DNA of 8,250 nucleotides, from contig CAMEUL010000060.1 in assembly GCA_945938205.1 (NCBI GenBank), positions 1 to 8,250 of the forward strand. Reading direction: 5' to 3'. The notes beneath the pieces are model-generated. The model was not told the DNA's origin. It saw only the letters and a list, made by a program, of their open reading frames with translations, and searched no databases. The position numbers were made by a program, and so were the translations under genes. Origin of the DNA: an uncultured Traorella sp. GTDB lineage: Bacteria; Bacillota_I; Bacilli_A; Erysipelotrichales; Erysipelotrichaceae. Of this stretch, positions 1 through 5,757 are shown piece after piece; the first letter of the stretch is position 1, and every line of letters starts with the position of its first letter.

Positions 1-660
1 TTCCCTAAGCTTTCTGAAATATATCATGGAAAGATCCTTGCTAACATCAGCGGATTTTCATTAGAAGAATATGTGAAATGTGCCGAAAAGCTTGACAAAG
101 AAGAAATTGTTGGCATTCTGGAGCTTAATATTTCATGTCCGAATGTACATGGCGGAGGCATGAGCTTTGGAATGGATCCAGACTGTGCTAGTGAGGTTGT
201 CCGAGAAGTTAAGAAAGTGACACACAAACCACTGTACGTGAAATGCACGCCACAGTGCAGTGATCTGGTGAAGATGTGTGTAGCCGTTGAAAAAGCTGGT
301 GCTGACGGTTTGGTTCTGGTGAATACATTCTTAGGCATTCGTTTGGATTATAGAACGGGTAAACCAATTCTTTCCAATACGACAGGTGGTGTCAGCGGCG
401 GCGGAGTTTTTCCATTAGCTTTGCATAAAATCTATGAGGTATATCCTCATGTGAATATTCCAATCATTGGCTGCGGAGGAGTAACCTGTGCCAAAGATGT
501 CATTGAAATGATGTCGGCAGGAGCCAGTGCTGTAGAAATAGGAACAGCTCATCTCATTGATCCAATGCTGGTACCGAAGATCATTCAGGATCTTGAGAAA
601 TGCTGTGATGAATTAAAAATAGAAAATATTAGTGATATTATAGGGAGGGCACATCGATGA
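1..660 (+). CDS. pyrD: Dihydroorotate dehydrogenase, type 1B catalytic subunit (5'-truncated by the window edge)
   Basis: Oxidises dihydroorotate to orotate with FMN, the fourth step of UMP synthesis, in the cytoplasm. The frame is open from base 1, so the start lies upstream; 219 residues are visible of roughly 300-310 usual for the family. Seen: the NISCPN active-site motif at bases 127-144 (a Cys here is the catalytic base in type 1 enzymes), the FMN-contacting Lys at 241-243, an Asn-Thr pair in LVNTF, and the C-terminal GCGGV and AVEIGTA phosphate-binding segments. The Cys and the overall pattern point to type 1B, which normally works with the iron-sulfur/FAD subunit PyrK; pyrK would be expected upstream but is not visible. 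Two usually conserved stretches diverge: the expected LSPN reads CTPQ, and SGPAI reads SGGGV. The TGA stop overlaps the pyrF start (ATGA), implying translational coupling. Confidence 0.95.
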   Translation, partial: FPKLSEIYHGKILANISGFSLEEYVKCAEKLDKEEIVGILELNISCPNVHGGGMSFGMDPDCASEVVREVKKVTHKPLYVKCTPQCSDLVKMCVAVEKAGADGLVLVNTFLGIRLDYRTGKPILSNTTGGVSGGGVFPLALHKIYEVYPHVNIPIIGCGGVTCAKDVIEMMSAGASAVEIGTAHLIDPMLVPKIIQDLEKCCDELKIENISDIIGRAHR

Positions 661-1358
661 AAAGAGAAGTCATTATTGCTTGTGATTTTTCAAGCCAGAA
701 AGAAACACTGGAGTTTCTTGACAAATTTACAGAAGAAAAACCTTTTGTGAAAATTGGTATGGAACTGTTTTATTCCGCAGGTCCACAGATCGTGGAAGAA
801 ATCAAAAAAAGAGGACATAAGATCTTTTTGGATCTGAAGCTTCATGATATTCCAAATACCGTACATAAAGCCATGATGAATCTGGCAGGACTGGATGTAG
901 ATATGGTCAATGTACATGCAGCTGGTACGATTGAAATGATGAAAGCTGCCAAAGAAGCGTTGAGAAAGAAAAATTCAAATGCTATTCTGTTGGCAGTAAC
1001 TCAGTTGACCAGCACGAGTGAAGAAGTGATGCATAATGAACTTTGGATCGATCATTCAATGGAAGAAACGGTACAGCATTATGCGCACAATGCATTGCTT
1101 GGCGAATGCGATGGTGTCGTTTGTTCACCTTTAGAAGTCCAGGCAGTTATGCAGAAATGTGGAAAAGATTTTGTTACAGTGACTCCTGGCATCCGTTTCG
1201 CAACTGATGACAAGGGTGATCAGAAACGTGTAACGACACCTGCTAAAGCACATGAGCTGGGTTCTCATTATATCGTTGTAGGAAGATCCATTACCGCAAG
1301 TGCGGATCCGGTAGCTGCTTACCGTAAGGCACAGTCAGAATTTGAGAGAGGTATGTAA
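657..1358 (+). CDS. pyrF: Orotidine 5'-phosphate decarboxylase
   Basis: Decarboxylates OMP to UMP, the last step of de novo pyrimidine synthesis. The 233 residues are full length for the bacterial family. Seen: substrate-binding Asp10, Lys32, the catalytic DLKLHDIPNT block with Asp59, Lys61 and Asp64, the phosphate-gripping TPGIR at 176-180, the following QKR at 189-191, and VVGR ending at Arg210. All residues expected for catalysis are present. The start is the ATG overlapping the pyrD stop, preceded by a strong GGGAGGG at 643-649. One base separates its stop from the pyrE ATG, so pyrD, pyrF and pyrE are one transcript. I see no internal promoter. Confidence 0.97.
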   Translation: MKREVIIACDFSSQKETLEFLDKFTEEKPFVKIGMELFYSAGPQIVEEIKKRGHKIFLDLKLHDIPNTVHKAMMNLAGLDVDMVNVHAAGTIEMMKAAKEALRKKNSNAILLAVTQLTSTSEEVMHNELWIDHSMEETVQHYAHNALLGECDGVVCSPLEVQAVMQKCGKDFVTVTPGIRFATDDKGDQKRVTTPAKAHELGSHYIVVGRSITASADPVAAYRKAQSEFERGM

Positions 1359-1359
1359 G

Positions 1360-1992
1360 ATGAAAAAATTGATTGCAAAAGATTTATTATCGATCAAAGC
1401 GGTTTTCTTGAGACCGGAAGAACCTTTTACTTGGGCCAGTGGCATCAAGAGCCCAATTTATTGTGACAATCGTCTGACACTTTCGGATGTGAAAGTGCGT
1501 GAGGATGTTGAACATGCGTTAGCGAAGATCATTGAAGAAAACTATCCTGAATGTGAAGCGGTGATGGGAACCAGCACAGCAGGAATTGCTCATGCTGCCA
1601 TCGTTGCCACAATCTTAAATAAGCCAATGGGATATGTTCGTGCCAATGCCAAAGATCATGGTAGAAACAACCAAATTGAAGGAAAATGTGAACCAGGCAC
1701 GAAGGTAGTCGTTGTGGAAGATCTGATTTCTACTGCGGGTAGTTCTTTGGAAGTAGTGGAAGTATTGCGTCAGGCAGGTGCTGAAGTGCTTGGCATTGTA
1801 TCAATTTTTACGTATGGCATGAAAAAAGCGACAGATCGTTTAAATGAACACAATGTTCGCAATATCTCTGCTTCTGATTATGACACATTGCTTGAAGTAG
1901 CTGTTGAAGAAGGATATATTCAAAAAGAACAGGTAGAAGGTCTTTTGGCTTTCAGAAATAATCCATCAGATGAATCATGGATGAAAAAATAA
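1360..1992 (+). CDS. pyrE: Orotate phosphoribosyltransferase
   Basis: Joins orotate and PRPP to give OMP and pyrophosphate. The 210 residues contain FTWASGIKSPIYCDNR at 23-38, the flexible catalytic loop KDHGRNNQIEG at 98-108, and the PRPP-binding motif VVVVEDLISTAGSS at 116-129. The last has Ala where Gly is usual (STGGS), a mild change. I chose the ATG at 1360 because AGAGAGG at 1345-1351 sits at normal spacing and the protein then begins in the family's usual way. An in-frame TTG at 1342 would add six residues inside pyrF and has no advantage. The gene ends the pyrimidine operon: a terminator hairpin starts within its stop codon. Confidence 0.97.
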   Translation: MKKLIAKDLLSIKAVFLRPEEPFTWASGIKSPIYCDNRLTLSDVKVREDVEHALAKIIEENYPECEAVMGTSTAGIAHAAIVATILNKPMGYVRANAKDHGRNNQIEGKCEPGTKVVVVEDLISTAGSSLEVVEVLRQAGAEVLGIVSIFTYGMKKATDRLNEHNVRNISASDYDTLLEVAVEEGYIQKEQVEGLLAFRNNPSDESWMKK

Positions 1993-2011
1993 ACTCGAAA
2001 GAGTTTTTTTT
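1991..2011 (+). terminator. Rho-independent terminator of the pyr operon
   Basis: A perfect 6-bp stem, AAACTC (1991-1996) with GAGTTT (2001-2006), closes a GAAA tetraloop and runs directly into T residues (unbroken T from 2004 to 2011). The stem begins in the pyrE TAA stop. It is short and AT-containing, so leakage into the next gene is possible. Confidence 0.8.
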
Positions 2012-2024
2012 CTTTGTTTAATGC

Positions 2025-2053
2025 TTGAGAAACAGATACGTTTCGTTTAAAAT
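2025..2053 (+). promoter_or_regulatory. Sigma-A type promoter for the pyrophosphatase-rpiB-lipoprotein unit
   Basis: TTGAGA (2025-2030) and TAAAAT (2048-2053) are separated by exactly 17 bases, each one or two mismatches from consensus. It lies 14 bases after the pyr terminator. The expected transcription start near 2060 falls at the ribosome-binding site AGGTGAT (2060-2066), so the leader would be about 10 bases. Confidence 0.75.
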
Positions 2054-2069
2054 AAACACAGGTGATAAC

Positions 2070-3701
2070 ATGAGCAAATCCATATTTGTAACCGGACATC
2101 AAAATCCGGTTTCTGATTCCATCTGCTCCGCTTTAGCTTATGCGAATCTGAAACAGTTAATGGGAGAAAGCGCAATTGCTGTGCGTCTAGGTGCCTTAAA
2201 TGATGAAACCAAATACATTTTGAAATATTTTGATGTGGAAGGTCCTTTTTTGATGAAGGATGCCCGTTCACAGTTACGAGATATCGTCATTGATGAACCT
2301 ACATTAGTTCCTATGAATATGACGATGGCAGAAGCCTGGAAAAAACTGTATACGGTCAAGAATAAATCATTGTTTGTTGTGGATGAAGCTAGACATCTTC
2401 AGGGAATTGTTTCAACAAGTAATCTTTCCAGTACACGTTTGATGGATGATGATCATTTGAATTCCTTGATGGCAAAAGCCAGTGTTGAACAGATTGCGAA
2501 AACGATCAATGGAAAAGTAATCATTGATCCGGATAATTATTCTACAAATGGGAAAATCTATATTGTGACACTGATCAATGGTCAGCATTTCTCCAGTGAA
2601 TTTGAGAACAGCATCGTTATCTTAAGTGATGGGGATGAAAAACAGCGTCAATTGATCGAATGTGGAGCAAAATGCATCATTATTACGTGCAAGGAACAAG
2701 TATCTGAAGCCAATCGTATTTTGGCTTTAAAGAAAGACTGTGCAATCATTCAGACAGATCTGGATACCATGAAGGTTGCCAGAGCCATCACTGAAGCAAT
2801 TCCTGTGGAATATGTGATGACCAAAGATCCCGTAACTTGCATTGATACTGAATATGTGAATGATGTGGCTCAAAGGCTCTCTCATACACGTTTCCGTTCC
2901 TATCCGGTAATTAATGAATATGGAAATATCGTAGGAGCTATTTCACGTTATCACTTAAGCAATTATGAACGAAGAAAATTCATTTTGGTCGATCACAGTG
3001 CTAAGAACCAGTCCATTGCTAATATTGATGAAGCTATCATTGAAGAAATCATTGACCATCATCATATTGGTAATATCGAAACCAGTTATCCGATCTATTA
3101 CCGAAATATGAAATGCGGATGCACGTCAAGCATTGTTGCTCTTCTCTACAAAGAAAACGGTATCGTGCCGTCTAGAGAATATGCAGGGCTGATGCTGGGT
3201 GCCATTATCAGTGATACCATGTATTTCAAGTCAAAAACTACAACAGAATTTGATAAGAAAACAGCTGAATGGCTGGCAGAACTGGCTCAGGTGGATCTCA
3301 ATAAATTTGCCTTAGGCGTATTAAGTGCTTCTATTTCCTTGACTAAGAGCACTCCTGAAAATATTTTAAATCGAGACCTTAAGTCATATGAAATCGGCAA
3401 ATACAAGATTGCCATCGGACAGACCAACTTTGAACATATGGAAGACATTCAGACGATTCTACCAACATTCAAGGAATATCTGGAAAGTGTACAGAATGCC
3501 AAAGGATATGATCTGATGATCATGATGTTCTCGAATATTATGGCTGAAGGAAGTATGTTTGTTTTCAGCGGGCCTATAAAGAATATCATGAAAGAACTGA
3601 TCGAAACTCAGATTGATGAAATGAGTGGCTATGACAGTGTCATCATTTCACGCAAACAGCAACTGGTACCAAAGATATCAGAACTGCTGAAAATGATGTA
3701 A
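2070..3701 (+). CDS. Family II inorganic pyrophosphatase with CBS-DRTGG-CBS regulatory insert
   Basis: Predicted Mn/Co-dependent cytoplasmic pyrophosphatase (DHH superfamily), 543 residues. Order: N-terminal DHH part about 1-68; CBS1 about 71-122; DRTGG-like domain about 138-245; CBS2 about 246-300; rest of DHH and the DHHA2 domain to the end. Against B. subtilis PpaC as I remember it, the retained residues are His10, Asp16, Asp308, His330, His331, Asp382, Lys438 and the Arg528-Lys529 pair of SRKQ. The position equivalent to Asp13, a metal ligand, is Val14 (NPVSDS where NPDTDS is usual). In this family CBS domains bind adenine nucleotides and the DRTGG domain has been linked to Ap4A activation, but the DRTGG signature here is degraded. 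The ATG at 2070 is chosen over an upstream TTG at 2025, which would lie in the -35 box. rpiB follows after 10 bases. Confidence 0.93.
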   Translation: MSKSIFVTGHQNPVSDSICSALAYANLKQLMGESAIAVRLGALNDETKYILKYFDVEGPFLMKDARSQLRDIVIDEPTLVPMNMTMAEAWKKLYTVKNKSLFVVDEARHLQGIVSTSNLSSTRLMDDDHLNSLMAKASVEQIAKTINGKVIIDPDNYSTNGKIYIVTLINGQHFSSEFENSIVILSDGDEKQRQLIECGAKCIIITCKEQVSEANRILALKKDCAIIQTDLDTMKVARAITEAIPVEYVMTKDPVTCIDTEYVNDVAQRLSHTRFRSYPVINEYGNIVGAISRYHLSNYERRKFILVDHSAKNQSIANIDEAIIEEIIDHHHIGNIETSYPIYYRNMKCGCTSSIVALLYKENGIVPSREYAGLMLGAIISDTMYFKSKTTTEFDKKTAEWLAELAQVDLNKFALGVLSASISLTKSTPENILNRDLKSYEIGKYKIAIGQTNFEHMEDIQTILPTFKEYLESVQNAKGYDLMIMMFSNIMAEGSMFVFSGPIKNIMKELIETQIDEMSGYDSVIISRKQQLVPKISELLKMM

Positions 3702-3711
3702 TGGAGGACAT

Positions 3712-4155
3712 ATGAAAATAGGTATTGGAAATGATCACAGTGCAGTGGATATGAAAAAAGCCATTACAGAACATCTGCTGGCAAGAGGATTTGAAGTGGT
3801 GAACTATGGATGTGATACAACAGAAAGCTATCCTTATCCGGAAGCCGCTAAATCTGTTGCACATGCGGTAGTAAACAAAGAAGTTGATTGTGGGATTCTG
3901 ATTTGTGGTACAGGAATCGGTATCGGTATTGCTGCCAATAAGGTGAAAGGTATCCGTTGTGCCACCTGTTCAGAACCTTATAGTGCGGCACTTTCTAAGC
4001 GCCATAACAACTCCAATATTCTTTCATTTGGAGCCCGTGTTGTTGGAGTGGAACTGGCTAAAATGATCGTAGACAGCTGGCTGGATGCTGAGTTTGAAGG
4101 CGGTCGTCATCAGACACGCATCGATATGATCCACGAGATCGAAAAAGAAGCATAA
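3712..4155 (+). CDS. rpiB: Ribose-5-phosphate isomerase B
   Basis: Interconverts ribose-5-phosphate and ribulose-5-phosphate, linking the pentose phosphate pathway to PRPP supply. The 147 residues match the RpiB/LacAB fold throughout: NDH at 7-9, the catalytic Cys65 in ICGTGIGIGIAANK, RHNNSN at 97-102 with the ring-opening His98, and the phosphate-binding GGRHQTR at 130-136. LacA/LacB galactose-6-phosphate isomerase subunits are relatives, but they occur as an adjacent pair in lac operons, which is not the case here. GGAGG at 3703-3707 precedes the ATG. The gene is surely co-transcribed with the pyrophosphatase gene upstream and probably with the lipoprotein gene 40 bases downstream. Confidence 0.95.
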   Translation: MKIGIGNDHSAVDMKKAITEHLLARGFEVVNYGCDTTESYPYPEAAKSVAHAVVNKEVDCGILICGTGIGIGIAANKVKGIRCATCSEPYSAALSKRHNNSNILSFGARVVGVELAKMIVDSWLDAEFEGGRHQTRIDMIHEIEKEA

Positions 4156-4195
4156 AACAGTAAAGTCGAAGCATACTAAGCATGGAGGAACGACA

Positions 4196-4681
4196 ATGAA
4201 AAAACTATTCGTGCTGAGTATGCTTTTATTATTGAGCGGTTGTGGTTGGATGAATGGCAATAACAATAACAATCAGACCCCTAATAATCAGCAGACCCCT
4301 AACAACAATCAGCAAACCCCAAATGGCAATGGCCAGACAGCAAAAACCAGCAGCATCAAAGATCTCATGGGATATTTTGATGAGAAAGGTCTCAAGTATT
4401 CCAATATGAGTGATCTGGATGTTGTGGAGATCAATGCTCATGAAGGAAAAAAATTTGAATATGAAGGAATTCCTGTTTACTTGTATCGTATGAATATGCA
4501 GGATCAGCAGATCCAAAGTTGGATGAAAGACATCAAGGATACTGGAAAGGTTACCATTTCTTTGGACGGCGAACAAAAAAGCTATGATGCTATTATTAAT
4601 GGAGATTATTTATTGGTCAGTGAAACCGGAAAAGATCTCAAGGATCTTTCACAACATTTCAAAAACTATACCATGAAATAA
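4196..4681 (+). CDS. Small lipoprotein of unknown function with an N/Q/T/P-rich linker
   Basis: I do not recognise a named family. The 161-residue protein starts with a short lipoprotein signal: Lys2-Lys3, a hydrophobic run at 4-13, then the lipobox LSGC with Cys16 as the lipidated residue. It should therefore sit on the outer face of the cell membrane. Residues 19-49 are almost entirely Asn, Gln, Thr, Pro and Gly, built from repeats of QTPNN(N)Q, a likely flexible tether. Residues about 52-161 look like one compact alpha/beta domain rich in Lys, Asp and aromatic residues, with no Cys and no evident catalytic motif. GGAGGA at 4184-4189 gives good initiation at the ATG. It is the last gene of its transcript, with a terminator starting in its stop codon. 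The operon link to soluble metabolic enzymes does not predict a role. Confidence 0.88.
   Translation: MKKLFVLSMLLLLSGCGWMNGNNNNNQTPNNQQTPNNNQQTPNGNGQTAKTSSIKDLMGYFDEKGLKYSNMSDLDVVEINAHEGKKFEYEGIPVYLYRMNMQDQQIQSWMKDIKDTGKVTISLDGEQKSYDAIINGDYLLVSETGKDLKDLSQHFKNYTMK
4274..4339 (+). repeat. Short degenerate tandem repeat encoding QTPNN(N)Q
   Basis: Three copies of 18, 21 and 21 bases (4274-4291, 4292-4312, 4313-4333) plus the start of a fourth. They encode QTPNNQ, QTPNNNQ and QTPNGNG, then QT. The copies differ at several silent and non-silent sites, so the array is not freshly expanded, but the unit-length change (one Asn codon) shows it can vary. Confidence 0.8.
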
Positions 4682-4701
4682 GGGAGCAATCCCTTTTTTT
4701 T
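4680..4701 (+). terminator. Rho-independent terminator after the lipoprotein gene
   Basis: AAGGGA (4680-4685) pairs with TCCCTT (4690-4695) around a GCAA tetraloop, followed by T through 4701. The stem begins in the TAA stop codon. With three G-C pairs in a row it is the strongest terminator in the window. Confidence 0.88.
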
Positions 4702-4740
4702 ATTAGAGAATTAAAAAAACATGCTTGGTATCAAGTGCCG

Positions 4741-4749
4741 TGCTATAAT
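4741..4749 (+). promoter_or_regulatory. Extended -10 promoter for the Nudix-flavodoxin unit
   Basis: TGCTATAAT holds a consensus TATAAT (4744-4749) with the upstream TG of an extended -10 element. No good -35 lies at 16-18 bases, which fits an extended -10 promoter. The start site would be near 4756, at the ribosome-binding site AGAGGT (4755-4760), giving a leader of about 10 bases. Confidence 0.75.
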
Positions 4750-4765
4750 AAAAAAGAGGTAACTT

Positions 4766-5233
4766 ATGGATCTGACATTTCATACAGAAAAAGGACGTTT
4801 TAATTATCGTGTAGGAGCTATCATACTCAAAGATGATCAGTTATTGGCAGTAAAAAATGAACGTTCAAGCTATTATTATACTGTAGGAGGAAGAGTTCAC
4901 TTTGATGAGAACTGTGAGGATGCCGTAAAACGAGAAGTATATGAAGAATTAGGCATTCATCTTGAAGTGGATCGTCCATTGTTTTTTCATGAGAATTTCT
5001 TTACGGAAACTGACAGTCAAGAAAATTTTCATGAAATAGCAGTGTATTATTTGATGAAAAATAGCGATGAACTGAACAATTTAGAATGCCATTTGTTTAC
5101 TGAAAATGGTATGCAGGAAGAACTCCATTGGATCTTTCTTGATCAACTCCAAGATATTATACTTTATCCACAGTTTTTAAAAACAAAGCTGTTATCTTTA
5201 CCGGATTCTCCTCTTTTTCTTTCAGAAAGGTAA
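4766..5233 (+). CDS. Nudix hydrolase
   Basis: Predicted Mg-dependent hydrolase of a nucleoside diphosphate linked to another group. The 155 residues carry a perfect Nudix box at 42-64 (G-x5-E-x7-REVYEELGI), with the metal-binding Glu57, Glu60 and Glu61. The beta strand before it (VGAIILKDDQLLAV, 16-29) and YYTVGG at 37-42 are typical of small COG1051-like proteins. The substrate cannot be read from the sequence: ADP-ribose, a damaged nucleotide and a cap-like substrate are all possible. The ATG at 4766 follows AGAGGT at good spacing. The flavodoxin gene begins 8 bases after the stop, so the two are co-transcribed. Transcription starts from an extended -10 promoter just upstream. Confidence 0.93.
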   Translation: MDLTFHTEKGRFNYRVGAIILKDDQLLAVKNERSSYYYTVGGRVHFDENCEDAVKREVYEELGIHLEVDRPLFFHENFFTETDSQENFHEIAVYYLMKNSDELNNLECHLFTENGMQEELHWIFLDQLQDIILYPQFLKTKLLSLPDSPLFLSER

Positions 5234-5241
5234 ATAACGTT

Positions 5242-5715
5242 ATGAAAACTTGTGTTATCTATGCTTCGAAAACAGAAGCAACCAAAAAATGTGCCTATAA
5301 AATTCAAAAGGCACTCCATTGTGATATTTTTGATCTGGATGTTGAAGATATAAATCCAGAAAACTATGATTTTATTGTGATTGGTTCACCCATTCGTATG
5401 GGAATGATCCATAAAAATGTAAAAAAATGGGTTCATAATAATCTTTCTGTTCTTTTGAGAAAAAAGACAGCGCTATTTGTTTGTTGTGGATTTGAAGAAA
5501 ACAAAGAGAAGTATTTTCAGGAAAACTTTCCTAAAGAACTTGTAAGTGCAGCTTTAACAACAGAAACTTTTGGTGGAGAAATTGATCTGAAAAAGCAAAA
5601 AGGGATCGAAAAAATGATTGTCAAAAAGGCTCTTTCCACACACCCAAAAGAAGTGAAACTGAATGAGGAAAACATAAATTTGTTTCTAGAAAAAGTTCAA
5701 TCAGAAATTCTTTGA
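5242..5715 (+). CDS. Flavodoxin-domain protein (Flavodoxin_5/HemG-like)
   Basis: Predicted FMN-binding redox protein of 157 residues. Seen: a first strand TCVIYASKTEAT (3-14) leading into the FMN phosphate loop, then VIGSPIRMGMIHKNVKKWV (46-64), and FGGE at 110-113, a pattern shared with HemG-type menaquinone-dependent protoporphyrinogen oxidases and related flavodoxins. The phosphate loop has Glu12 where Gly is usual (SKTE rather than SKTG), so FMN affinity may differ. No haem genes are visible nearby, so I do not assign HemG activity. GAAAGG at 5225-5230, within the end of the Nudix gene, is the likely ribosome-binding site. No terminator follows; the stop codon overlaps the -35 of the next promoter, so readthrough into the CDF gene is likely. 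Confidence 0.85.
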   Translation: MKTCVIYASKTEATKKCAYKIQKALHCDIFDLDVEDINPENYDFIVIGSPIRMGMIHKNVKKWVHNNLSVLLRKKTALFVCCGFEENKEKYFQENFPKELVSAALTTETFGGEIDLKKQKGIEKMIVKKALSTHPKEVKLNEENINLFLEKVQSEIL

Positions 5716-5739
5716 TTTTTCATGAAAAAATAGTATAAT
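5712..5739 (+). promoter_or_regulatory. Promoter of the cation exporter gene
   Basis: TTGATT (5712-5717) and a consensus TATAAT (5734-5739) are 16 bases apart. The -35 overlaps the flavodoxin TGA stop. The start site would be near 5746, right at the ribosome-binding site AAAGGTGAT (5745-5753), leaving an 11-12 base leader. Confidence 0.75.
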
Positions 5740-5754
5740 CACTAAAAGGTGATT
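5716..5754. promoter_or_regulatory. Two palindromes on the CDF promoter, possible operator
   Basis: TTTTTCATGAAAAA (5716-5729) is a perfect 14-base palindrome filling most of the -35/-10 spacer. AATCAC (5737-5742) and GTGATT (5749-5754) form a 6+6 inverted repeat around a 6-base gap, spanning the end of the -10, the likely start site and the Shine-Dalgarno. Its left arm probably precedes the transcript, so it would act as DNA rather than as an RNA hairpin. Repressor binding is inference; A/T runs and the Shine-Dalgarno alone could produce part of the symmetry. Confidence 0.4.
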
Positions 5755-5757
5755 CTT

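Noticed and set aside
2045..2057. GTTTA-AAA-TAAAC inverted repeat over the pyrophosphatase -10
   Set aside because: Five-base AT-rich arms overlapping a -10 box arise easily by chance; no further symmetry is seen.
2025..2069. A longer start (TTG at 2025) for the pyrophosphatase
   Set aside because: The codon is part of the -35 box and would lie upstream of the transcript start. The ATG at 2070 has a good ribosome-binding site and gives the family's normal N-terminus.
4229..4576. A minus-strand open frame opposite the lipoprotein gene
   Set aside because: Its Ile/Val-rich part is only the complement of the Asn/Gln repeat; the plus-strand frame has a signal peptide, lipobox and ribosome-binding site.
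4724..4735. CTTG-GTAT-CAAG inverted repeat upstream of the Nudix -10 as an operator
   Set aside because: The arms are only 4 bases and do not extend; expected by chance at this frequency.
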